This document shows positions 1 to 4,877 of a stretch of 6,494 nucleotides of DNA, in pieces. The translations under genes and the position numbers were made by a program. The DNA is from an uncultured Ruminococcus sp. (GTDB lineage: Bacteria; Bacillota; Clostridia; Oscillospirales; Ruminococcaceae): NCBI GenBank assembly GCA_937898375.1, contig CALEJX010000523.1, positions 1 through 6,494 on the forward strand. The letters are read 5' to 3'. Numbering within the stretch: position 1 is the stretch's first letter; each line of letters begins with the position of its first letter. A model generated the notes under the pieces. The model saw nothing but the letters and a program-made list of their open reading frames with translations, had not been told where the DNA came from and made no database searches.

Positions 1-471
1 CAGCTCGTCGTGAATGCTTTTTTTGAAAGCCTCATAGCTGTAAACCTCATATTCCGTCATAAGTCTGTCAGCGTTCCCCAACCTGACATATGAACCTTTT
101 AGCCTGCCCACACCGCTGTAAAAGCAGGGTTTGTCAGCATTATCTATCTCTTGTATCTCAGCAGACACGACTGTTTTTCCGTCGATAGATGCAACGGAAA
201 ACAGCGGCCTTATCACAGGCGTCATTTCCTGACACTGCGCCTCGACCTTTTTCATAAGGTCAGCCGCATCATAAACACTGCAGACCTCGTACCCCTCATT
301 TTCATCTACGCCTAAAATAATAACGCCTCCGCCCGACTGATTTGAAAAAGATGACAGCGAATCACGCACCTTAGGGCAGCCCTTATTTGCCGCTTTTATC
401 TCTATCCTGTTGCTTTCACTGCGAACAAGCTGTATTTGTTTCACCATATCTATAAGTTCATTATCAAGCAT
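1..471 (-). CDS. AlbA_2 / Schlafen-domain ATP-binding regulator, N-terminal part
   Basis: The reading frame is open from an ATG at 471-469 to the left edge, giving 157 residues with the C-terminus outside the window. Residues 18-56 carry the hallmark of the AlbA_2 (divergent AAA_4, COG2865-type) domain: an ESNRIEIKAA stretch, then SFSNQSGGGVIILGVDE, which is the usual 'F.N..GG.ligv.d' core. Residues 115-134 (PCFYSGVGRLKGSYVRLGN) match the later 'Y.R.G' strand of the same domain. Known members are about 400-600 residues, with a C-terminal winged-helix region, and are annotated as putative transcriptional regulators or ATP-binding proteins; here that part is cut off. The start is fixed by a GGAGG Shine-Dalgarno at 483-479, seven bases before the ATG. 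A consensus promoter lies just upstream, so the gene is transcribed alone. The domain call is firm; the cellular role is not, because this domain also occurs in phage-defence and RNA-cleaving Schlafen proteins. Confidence 0.85.
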   Translation of the reverse strand, partial: MLDNELIDMVKQIQLVRSESNRIEIKAANKGCPKVRDSLSSFSNQSGGGVIILGVDENEGYEVCSVYDAADLMKKVEAQCQEMTPVIRPLFSVASIDGKTVVSAEIQEIDNADKPCFYSGVGRLKGSYVRLGNADRLMTEYEVYSYEAFKKSIHDEL

Positions 472-491
472 TTTATCGCCTCCATAATATA

Positions 492-520
492 ATTATAATG
501 ATTTTATAAGAATTTGTCAA
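492..520 (-). promoter_or_regulatory. Consensus sigma-A promoter of the AlbA_2 gene
   Basis: On the minus strand a perfect TTGACA (520-515) is followed after 17 bases by a perfect TATAAT (497-492). Transcription should start near 484-486, which is almost on top of the GGAGG ribosome-binding site at 483-479. The mRNA leader would therefore be only about 15 nt. Such a strong core promoter suggests that expression is held down by a repressor; the overlapping inverted repeat fits that idea. Confidence 0.85.
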
Positions 521-537
521 GATTAGATTCTTATAAA
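503..537. promoter_or_regulatory. Inverted repeat around the -35 box, candidate operator
   Basis: An 11-base arm TTTATAAGAAT (503-513) is matched perfectly by ATTCTTATAAA (527-537) with a 13-base spacer. The spacer contains the whole -35 box (515-520), and the left arm lies between -35 and -10. A dimeric regulator bound here would block RNA polymerase. The arm is the same TCTTATAAA motif that recurs further upstream. The repeat is seen directly; the operator role is inferred. Confidence 0.6.
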
Positions 538-581
538 GTTGTGGTTTATCTTATAAAAGTCTTGTAAAAGTCGTATAAAAT
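529..581. repeat. Iterated TCTTATAAAAG motif, 11-bp period
   Basis: Copies on the plus strand are TCTTATAAAGT (529-539), TCTTATAAAAG (549-559), TCTTGTAAAAG (560-570) and TCGTATAAAAT (571-581). The last three are head to tail with an exact 11-bp period, close to one helical turn. The first is also the right arm of the inverted repeat at 503-537. They sit directly upstream of the -35 box of the AlbA_2 gene. They could be repeated regulator sites on one face of the DNA, an UP-element-like AT-rich region, or short iterons. Confidence 0.6.
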
Positions 582-614
582 GAGGTGAGGGCTTATAATT
601 TGATATGGGATTAC

Positions 615-647
615 AAAAAAATCACAGCCCCCTCTAAAGCTGTGATT
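615..647 (-). terminator. Rho-independent terminator after the DUF960 gene
   Basis: Arms AATCACAGC (620-628) and GCTGTGATT (639-647) form a 9-bp stem with a 10-base loop. Read on the minus strand, the stem runs straight into a T run (complement of the A tract at 615-621). It lies 11 bases past the DUF960 stop and closes the amidoligase-DUF960 operon, separating it from the AlbA_2 promoter. Confidence 0.85.
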
Positions 648-657
648 CCTTTTCAAC

Positions 658-975
658 TCAATACTCCTCCGCCAACAGCAGCGTAACATGATCCACATCG
701 TCGATCATATACGCCCTGCCGTTTACCTCCACGTCGGTCGGTATGAAATATTCAAGCTTAGCCTCAGGGCATTCCTGCATATGATAAATGTGCAGGAATT
801 TTTTCTGTCATTTGACCTCTGTTACTATCTCGAAAACTTGCAGATAATCAAGCTCTCCGCAAACCTTTTCACTCATTCGCTCTATGACCGAAAATAACGC
901 CGCTTGCAATTCCATAGGGAAGTTTTCTGCCACACCTTTGGTGACGTATCTGCTTCCGCTGAATGTGTATGCCAT
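658..975 (-). pseudogene. DUF960 family protein interrupted by an in-frame TGA
   Basis: From ATG at 975 the frame encodes a 105-residue DUF960-like protein ending at the TGA at 660-658. Codon 56 (810-808) is also TGA. The N-terminal half begins MAYTFSGSRYVTKGVAE and ends with the conserved LDYLQVFEI block. The second half, in the same frame after the TGA, carries QKKFLHIYHMQECPEA and the conserved C-terminal VDHVTLLLAEEY. Both halves fit the family, so no frameshift has occurred and a single base change explains the break. The position is usually Gly in the family as I recall it, and GGA to TGA would suffice. An AGGAGG Shine-Dalgarno (complement of 981-986) precedes the ATG and overlaps the stop of the upstream gene, so the gene was co-translated with it. 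The function of DUF960 is unknown. Other genes here end in TGA, so a general recoding of TGA is unlikely. Confidence 0.8.
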
Positions 976-985
976 AAAATACCTC

Positions 986-1333
986 CTAATAATATTCCCC
1001 CACCAGCGCCCTCGCCTCCTCGATACACTCCCTCAACATACCCCTGTCGCAAAGCATACCTTCTATCTCCTCGTCCGTGTAACCCATATCGTAAAGCAGC
1101 ATAAGATCTTCCTGCGATACCCCGAACATTCCGCATATATCGAAAAGTTCGTCCTCATCGTAAGCGGGCTTTCTGTATCCGTAATAGTTCCAGCCATAGC
1201 AAAACTCGTTCGGCACAAAGCTGCCTTTCTCCAAACGTCCACGCTTGTCGATGCTTATGATCTCGCCCTCTGTGACTTTTATCACTTCAAACGGCAGCTT
1301 TTCAAGGGAACTGCCTTTCAGCACGTTCTTCAT
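986..1333 (-). CDS. Uncharacterised acidic protein coupled to the amidoligase
   Basis: This 115-residue ORF starts at ATG 1333-1331, which overlaps the amidoligase stop as ATGA, so translation should be coupled; no Shine-Dalgarno is visible before it. An in-frame TTG at 1369 would extend it by 12 residues but lacks a ribosome-binding site. I do not recognise a named family. The N-terminal half (KLPFEVIKVTEGEIISIDKR) looks like a small beta-rich module. The middle has an aromatic motif, FCYGWNYYGYRKP. The C-terminal half is acidic and helical, with YDMGYTDEEIEGMLCD resembling the 'L..GFT.EEIE.ML' helices of small accessory proteins found beside amidoligases. DUF960 follows 10 bases downstream. 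Because the amidoligase in front seems truncated, the 5' end of this ORF could itself be a deletion scar, and its true N-terminus may be missing. Confidence 0.65.
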   Translation of the reverse strand: MKNVLKGSSLEKLPFEVIKVTEGEIISIDKRGRLEKGSFVPNEFCYGWNYYGYRKPAYDEDELFDICGMFGVSQEDLMLLYDMGYTDEEIEGMLCDRGMLRECIEEARALVGEYY

Positions 1334-2094
1334 GCAGTACGCCGTGAGAATTTGAAAAGCTCGTTCCAATGGCTCTCGAAAAAGAACATTATTCTGCTTA
1401 TGACTTCTTCCTGTTCCTCGTAGGAATATCCAAGCTGTTTTCGGCCAATATGAACGTGAAGTCCGCAGGTAGAAGTATTATGCGAACGGTAGCCAAGGGA
1501 AAGCGCTTTTCTCACAATATCTCCCCACGGAAACTTCTTTCGGTGAAAATCTATTGACCAAGGGTGGCTGACAAGTTCCATTCCCTCGTCCAGCGAGCCG
1601 TCAGACTTTATGTACATAACATCATTTTCGGCATTTGCAACGTCATAAATCTTTTCCGCATTATCATCATATCTTCCCGCACCGTCTATCTCCAGTTCAA
1701 CGCCGTAAAAACTCACGTTTTCTTCTTTCGGTAGTTTGTAGAACACGGGATTAGGCTTGTAGTAATAATCGTTGATGTAGTCGCCGCCGTCACAGCAGTC
1801 GTCATAACATTCACGGCAATAGGCATTATCGCCACGCCAGTAGGTATCGTCAGAATGCACGATAGTTTCGCAGTTTGAACAGCGGTAGTAATGGTCATCA
1901 TAGCAATCTGTACAGAGAATAGTGTTCTCATCGCTCACGGCATTCTGTTCGATACAGCGGTCGCCGCAATGGTCGCATACCACAGTTTCGTTATCGTAGC
2001 AATCCTGACAAAGTATCTCGTTTTCGACTTCATAGCATTCCGCCTCGTCCTCTAAAGCGCAGCCGCAAATGCTGCAATGGTTAAGTTCGCTCAT
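1330..2094 (-). CDS. Amidoligase family protein with Cys-rich N-terminus, C-terminally truncated
   Basis: The ORF encodes 254 residues from ATG 2094-2092, preceded by an AAGGAG Shine-Dalgarno (complement of 2102-2107). The longer TTG start at 2112 would place that site inside the gene. Residues 7-101 hold repeated C-x2-C pairs (7/10, 29/32, 40/43, 61/64, 72/75, 93/96), a LIM- or treble-clef-like zinc-binding array. Residues 129-218 match the amidoligase_2 fold, related to glutamine synthetase and gamma-glutamylcysteine ligase: FYGVELEI, SDGSLDEGMELVSHP and TCGLHVHIGR. Family members form ATP-dependent amide bonds, perhaps in peptide tagging. Full-length relatives continue after the FKFSRRT helix (residues 247-253) with a region containing an 'EFR.F.GT' motif; here a stop follows one codon later, so about a third of the catalytic domain is missing. 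The protein is probably inactive unless the loss is an assembly error. It is the first large gene of a leftward operon with the 115-aa gene and DUF960. Confidence 0.85.
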   Translation of the reverse strand: MSELNHCSICGCALEDEAECYEVENEILCQDCYDNETVVCDHCGDRCIEQNAVSDENTILCTDCYDDHYYRCSNCETIVHSDDTYWRGDNAYCRECYDDCCDGGDYINDYYYKPNPVFYKLPKEENVSFYGVELEIDGAGRYDDNAEKIYDVANAENDVMYIKSDGSLDEGMELVSHPWSIDFHRKKFPWGDIVRKALSLGYRSHNTSTCGLHVHIGRKQLGYSYEEQEEVISRIMFFFESHWNELFKFSRRTA

Positions 2095-2110
2095 TTTAAA
2101 ACTCCTTTGC

Positions 2111-2148
2111 AAAATACAAAAATTAAAGGCAGACCCGAAAGCCTGCCT
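2111..2148 (-). terminator. Weak terminator or attenuator between the small peptide and the amidoligase
   Basis: Arms AGGCAG (2127-2132) and CTGCCT (2143-2148) form a 6-bp GC-rich stem with a 10-base loop. On the minus strand it is followed by a U-rich stretch (complement of 2126-2111). It lies 7 bases after the stop of the 31-codon ORF and directly before the amidoligase ribosome-binding site, so it may end most transcripts and let some read through. Confidence 0.5.
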
Positions 2149-2155
2149 ATGGTGT

Positions 2156-2251
2156 TCACTCGTCCTTTTCTGCGATGTAGGTGATGATCTCCTGCGCTAT
2201 CTCCACCAGCACGCTGCCCACAAGCACGAGTATGACTTTAGCTTTGTTCAT
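2156..2251 (-). CDS. 31-residue hydrophobic peptide with a strong ribosome-binding site
   Basis: ATG 2251-2249 opens a 31-codon frame ending in TGA at 2158-2156. The peptide is MNKAKVILVLVG, then a mixed hydrophobic stretch (SVLVEIAQEIITYIA), then an acidic tail EKDE. A long AAAGGAGGG Shine-Dalgarno (complement of 2259-2267) lies 8 bases before the ATG, which strongly supports real translation. The architecture (short basic start, membrane-like core, charged C-terminus, terminator hairpin right after the stop, structured ribosome-binding site) recalls small membrane peptides and type I toxins of the Fst/holin-like class. There is no sequence-level proof of that. It could equally be a leader peptide that controls the amidoligase operon, which starts about 60 bases downstream, or a small conserved protein of the element. 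Confidence 0.6.
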   Translation of the reverse strand: MNKAKVILVLVGSVLVEIAQEIITYIAEKDE

Positions 2252-2252
2252 C

Positions 2253-2282
2253 GTAACGCCCTCCTTTCTGCATTTGCGTTAC
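2253..2282 (-). promoter_or_regulatory. Hairpin presenting the Shine-Dalgarno of the small peptide in its loop
   Basis: GTAACGC (2253-2259) and GCGTTAC (2276-2282) are perfect 7-base inverted arms. In the leftward mRNA they would form a stem whose 16-base loop holds the AGGAGG site, and whose 3' arm fills the spacer between that site and the AUG. Such a hairpin would restrain ribosome access. The pairing is seen directly; the regulatory effect is inferred. Confidence 0.5.
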
Positions 2283-2388
2283 TTCACAAAGATGATGTAT
2301 ATTTGTAAACCTTAAGTTTCCGAAAAGTGCTTATCCAAACCGCCGAACATTAAGATAAACCGATATTTTTTGAAAGGAATGATAAATT

Positions 2389-2562
2389 ATGTTTGACAAT
2401 ATCCCCGATATCCTTACTGCTAAAGAATGTCAGCAGCTTTTAAAGATAGGCAAAAACTCTATGCTCCGTTATCTTAAAACCGGGGAGATAGAGGGTTTCA
2501 AGATAGGCCGCAGGTGGAGGATATACAAGTTTAGTGTTATTGAGTTTTTGAGGAAGAGGTGA
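2389..2562 (+). CDS. Excisionase-family helix-turn-helix protein
   Basis: This 57-residue protein runs from ATG 2389 to TGA 2562, with an AAAGGA site ten bases upstream. It matches the HTH_17 / excisionase family over its whole length: DILTAKECQQLL (helix 1 and turn), then a recognition helix around SMLRYLKTGEIEGFKIGRRW, then the wing residues RIYKFSVIEFLRK. Members bind DNA as recombination directionality factors (Xis) for tyrosine integrases, or act as small plasmid regulators. Here it points toward the replication-initiator-like gene, with which it shares a terminator. No integrase is in the window, so a role in excision needs a partner elsewhere; control of the replication module is an alternative. 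The roughly 100 bases between this gene and the divergent small-peptide gene should hold both promoters, but I find no convincing -35/-10 pair there. Confidence 0.85.
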   Translation: MFDNIPDILTAKECQQLLKIGKNSMLRYLKTGEIEGFKIGRRWRIYKFSVIEFLRKR

Positions 2563-2602
2563 AAAAATCCGCCCCTGTACTGTGTTTTTTGGTACAGGGG
2601 CG
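2562..2602 (-). terminator. Hairpin terminator shared by convergent rep-like and xis-like genes
   Basis: CGCCCCTGTAC (2570-2580) and GTACAGGGGCG (2592-2602) form a perfect 11-bp stem with an 11-base loop. Read leftward it is followed by a T run (complement of 2562-2567), making a strong terminator for the rep-like gene that ends at 2615. Read rightward, only a weak CTATTTTG follows, so termination of the xis-like transcript would be less efficient. Confidence 0.85.
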
Positions 2603-2614
2603 CTATTTTGATCC

Positions 2615-3757
2615 CTACAAATCTCCCCAATACCAAAACACCTCCTTCCCCCTAGACTTCCTGCGTATATATTCATACAAAGCTTTTTCCTCCTCACTCG
2701 GCGTAGAAAACCCGAAAATAGTGTTCAGCGATTGCAAAAACGGAGTTTCCTTGTCGCCTGTCGTAACCGATGAAATGCCCATATCCTCAAATTTGCTTAG
2801 CAGCTTTGAAACTGACCGCTGACATTTTTCGCTGTTCTCGATCACGCTTTCCATAGTAGGTCGCGAAACGTGCGCAAGCTGCTTTGAAAAATCATTCATC
2901 TTTTCGCCAAGCTTTGTCTTGCCCGAAACGTACTTTTTGATCTGCTTTTTCTGCCAGTAAGGCGATATAAAACAACTGTCTTTGTTGAGCATAAAAACGT
3001 CATCGAAAACATCTCTTATGACCTCCATTCTCCTGCGGTAAATTTCCACCAGCTTTTGAGCCGTGTATGCTTTCTCGGAAAGCTTGTCCGCAAACTTTTT
3101 CCTGCACCTCACTTCAACACGCATCGTGTCTTTGTAATGTTCTTTCAGTTCATCACTGCTGTTCTTCTTACTGCGAACTTCGTGACCCTTGTTATATACA
3201 ACAAATTCTACCTTTTTAGAGTCATTGACCGCATTGAATGAACTGTCAGGATCAAAATCCTCAGCATTCTCCTCAAGCTTCTTGTTGTGATGAAAACCCA
3301 GCGTCAAATAAAGCTGACGCATAATGCGTATGTACTGAGTGATTTTGTCCTCAGGGATACCGTGAATGTCCTCCGTCAGATCGACCCTTGTGCTCTCAAA
3401 ATCATCTATCGTCAAGCCGCTAAAACAATACTGTATCTGCATATCCAACCGCTCGACCATATCACAAAATTCTATAATATTGCTTATATGTTCGGTTTTT
3501 ATATACGGCTTATAAAATTTATTAGGAATTATCCTAAGTACTAATTTGTACTTATTGCTATTTTTATACAATTCAGCCTTACTGCTTCTTCTTGTTTTTA
3601 TTATAATGCCCATGTCACTTAATTCAGTGGAAATAAATTCTTTATTGCCTGCCCCTTTTTTAGGGTCTACCATTTTAAAATTTTTAGTTAGTTTAATTAT
3701 GTCATCGAAGTCGGAACTGTAAGTGAGTTCCAGCGTATCTATGAAATAAATATTCAA
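2615..3757 (-). CDS. Putative plasmid/phage replication initiation protein (gene II/X- or Rep_trans-like)
   Basis: The 380-residue protein starts at TTG 3757-3755, six bases after a perfect AGGAGGT (complement of 3764-3770). The longer frame starting at TTG 3775 would contain that site, so it is rejected. Three blocks resemble the signature strands of rolling-circle replication proteins of the gene II/X and Rep_trans type: FESTRVDLTEDI (residues 120-131, 'R.D.t.d'), VEFVVYNKGHEV (183-194, 'Y.K..E') and MRVEVRCRKK (212-221, 'lR.E.r'). The C-terminal third is basic and helical, with a long Lys/Arg-rich helix pair near 265-330. Such proteins nick a double-strand origin through a tyrosine and start rolling-circle replication of plasmids, phages or ICEs. 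I cannot assign the catalytic tyrosine. The gene is transcribed alone, from AT-rich DNA that has a palindrome and a G-rich motif, toward a strong terminator. Assignment rests on motif shape only. Confidence 0.55.
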   Translation of the reverse strand: MNIYFIDTLELTYSSDFDDIIKLTKNFKMVDPKKGAGNKEFISTELSDMGIIIKTRRSSKAELYKNSNKYKLVLRIIPNKFYKPYIKTEHISNIIEFCDMVERLDMQIQYCFSGLTIDDFESTRVDLTEDIHGIPEDKITQYIRIMRQLYLTLGFHHNKKLEENAEDFDPDSSFNAVNDSKKVEFVVYNKGHEVRSKKNSSDELKEHYKDTMRVEVRCRKKFADKLSEKAYTAQKLVEIYRRRMEVIRDVFDDVFMLNKDSCFISPYWQKKQIKKYVSGKTKLGEKMNDFSKQLAHVSRPTMESVIENSEKCQRSVSKLLSKFEDMGISSVTTGDKETPFLQSLNTIFGFSTPSEEEKALYEYIRRKSRGKEVFWYWGDL

Positions 3758-3785
3758 GATAATACCTCCTAACAATTAATTTTCA

Positions 3786-3797
3786 ACAAATATTTGT
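3786..3797. promoter_or_regulatory. Perfect 12-bp palindrome upstream of the rep-like gene
   Basis: ACAAATATTTGT is self-complementary over all 12 bases. It lies about 30 bases before the TTG start, in the expected leader of the rep-like transcript, and overlaps a TTGACA on the minus strand (3800-3795). That TTGACA would make a transcript starting inside the ribosome-binding site, so it is probably not the promoter; the palindrome is better read as a possible regulator site. Confidence 0.4.
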
Positions 3798-3811
3798 CAA
3801 ATTAATTTCAT

Positions 3812-3840
3812 GTTATCTTGCTATTTGAATTTTATGTCAC
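3812..3840 (-). promoter_or_regulatory. Candidate promoter of the rep-like gene
   Basis: On the minus strand GTGACA (3840-3835) and GATAAC (3817-3812) are separated by 17 bases, five and four matches to consensus. Transcription would begin near 3805 and give a leader of about 48 nt that includes the palindrome. The call is modest because the DNA is AT-rich and other weak pairs exist. Confidence 0.35.
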
Positions 3841-3942
3841 AGACAAATATATAAAAATATTAACCTCACAACTATTATTTAGTAAGCAGTATTTATATAA
3901 TACCAGCTATCAAAACTTCCTAAAATTAGAAATAAGAATTAT

Positions 3943-3960
3943 GGGGGTAAGGGGGAGAGG
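3943..3960 (+). other. G-rich motif in AT-rich DNA
   Basis: GGGGGTAAGGGGGAGAGG stands out in a region that is otherwise mostly A and T. G- or C-run motifs occur near nick sites of several rolling-circle origins and ICE transfer origins, and the motif could also fold as a two-tier quadruplex. No flanking hairpin was found that would prove an origin. Confidence 0.35.
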
Positions 3961-4032
3961 TATCCTAAAAATGACAAAAAAGGTGCAGCGGTTTCACATT
4001 TATATATAGACAGAAAATCTGAAATACTTACG

Positions 4033-4079
4033 AAAAAAACCACAATGGTAACGGTTGAACCCTTATCATTGTGGTTTTT
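4033..4079. terminator. Long hairpin, bidirectional terminator
   Basis: AAAAACCACAATG (4035-4047) pairs perfectly with CATTGTGGTTTTT (4067-4079). A G-U pair and three more pairs extend the stem to about 17 bp with an 11-base loop. The A and T runs at the stem ends make it a terminator in both directions. Leftward it lies about 110 bases past the end of the 4190-4747 gene; rightward no gene feeds into it. Confidence 0.8.
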
Positions 4080-4189
4080 AAACTTATTTTTTCATGGTAA
4101 AATTACAGTATATTTTATAATTTACATATATAGTATGTTAATTGCTCGCAATAAGATGTTCTTCGCTTGTGGTAAAATCAAGAAAAACT

Positions 4190-4747
4190 TTATTTATTAG
4201 AGTAGGTCGATTTAGAGTTTTTATTATGATCCCGTTTGTTACCACAATTTGTTCTCTTAGAATCTCCCAGTGATATAAGAAAAAATGTATCACATTTTTC
4301 GCAGCGTTTATAAGTTTTATCCGCTTTGTAACAAAATGCCAGCGAGTAATATAAAGCTTCAAGAAGAGTGTTGAATTTGATTTTCAAACAATGAGTGGCA
4401 AGCGGGTCAAATTGTACAGTCACATTTTGGATATTGTAATTTATCTCTGTCTTGACAACATCTGTCGCTATCTTTATCAAAGCATATCTCATATCTTCAT
4501 TGATATTATCATAATTCGTTTTCCCTTCATCTTGGTGCTTTATCCCTTTCGTGGAACAGCCTTCTATCAGCCCTACGCCTAGTGAATACGCCTGTATAAA
4601 AGAAGCTATTCTGAGATCTTTACGAGTTCTTATGAGATATTTATTTTTATTTCTGTCATTATTAAAAATCAATTTGTTCTGGCAGAATAGCCAATTTTGG
4701 TTTGCCGGATTTTCGATCCTGGTCTTTACTGTAGAATTTCTGAGCAT
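4190..4747 (-). CDS. C-terminal part of a frameshifted protein with a CxxC motif
   Basis: The frame is open from 4903 down to the TAA at 4192-4190; the first ATG is at 4747. Residues 1-185 from that ATG hold helical, mixed-charge sequence and end in KRCEKCDTFFLISL, then GDSKRTNCGNKR (C149-x2-C152, C168). This resembles the C-terminal zinc-knuckle part of CGNR- or DUF6076-like Firmicute proteins, but a fourth ligand is not obvious. Upstream of the ATG the same frame continues through an acidic Asp/Ser/Asn-rich linker to an A8 tract, where it meets the frame of the next ORF (4878-5150). Removing one A fuses the two into a protein of 296 or 319 residues. There is no Shine-Dalgarno at 4747, so this piece is probably not an independent gene. 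Function is unknown. Confidence 0.6.
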   Translation of the reverse strand: MLRNSTVKTRIENPANQNWLFCQNKLIFNNDRNKNKYLIRTRKDLRIASFIQAYSLGVGLIEGCSTKGIKHQDEGKTNYDNINEDMRYALIKIATDVVKTEINYNIQNVTVQFDPLATHCLKIKFNTLLEALYYSLAFCYKADKTYKRCEKCDTFFLISLGDSKRTNCGNKRDHNKNSKSTYSNK

Positions 4748-4805
4748 TTCATTAAATTCGTTTACAGCTTTATTGCCATTAATTTTTTTATTCTTGAAGC
4801 CTGAA

Positions 4806-4871
4806 TTTGTATCATCTTTAATATCCTCAGAGTTTGAATCTGTGTCATTCTTAGCATTCTCAGAGTCTGAA
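4806..4871 (-). repeat. 33-bp in-frame tandem repeat encoding an acidic linker
   Basis: On the minus strand two adjacent 33-base units start at 4871 and 4838, with a third beginning TTCAG at 4805. About three quarters of positions agree. In the frame of the C-terminal ORF they encode SDSENAKNDTD and SNSEDIKDDTN followed by SGF. The exact multiple of three and the frame-preserving changes argue that this stretch is translated, which places it in the coding frame downstream of the A8 tract. Confidence 0.7.
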
Positions 4872-4877
4872 TTATCG

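Larger units (their letters stand above)
3758..4189. other. AT-rich intergenic region, possible origin or control region
   Basis: These 432 bases hold no convincing gene; the short ORFs in them lack ribosome-binding sites and family-like sequence. They contain the rep-like gene's ribosome-binding site, a candidate leftward promoter (3812-3840), a perfect palindrome (3786-3797), a G-rich motif (3943-3960) embedded in otherwise very AT-rich DNA, and a long hairpin terminator (4033-4079). The location upstream of a replication initiator is typical for an origin. Confidence 0.4.

Noticed and set aside
808..810. TGA recoded as a sense codon throughout the organism
   Set aside because: Several good genes here (xis-like, small peptide, ATPase, amidoligase) end in TGA, so it is a normal stop.
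884..1423. A 179-codon rightward ORF over the 115-aa gene and the DUF960 gene
   Set aside because: No ribosome-binding site and no family-like sequence; it is the antisense shadow of DUF960 and the 115-aa gene, both supported by motifs and Shine-Dalgarno sites.
2095..2112. TTG at 2112 as the amidoligase start
   Set aside because: The AAGGAG ribosome-binding site would lie inside the gene; ATG 2094 is correctly spaced from it.
3758..3775. TTG at 3775 as the rep-like start
   Set aside because: The perfect AGGAGGT would be translated as codons; TTG 3757 has ideal spacing.
3818..4009. A 63-codon rightward ORF in the intergenic region
   Set aside because: TTG start without Shine-Dalgarno, in very AT-rich DNA; composition is what stop-free AT-rich sequence gives by chance.
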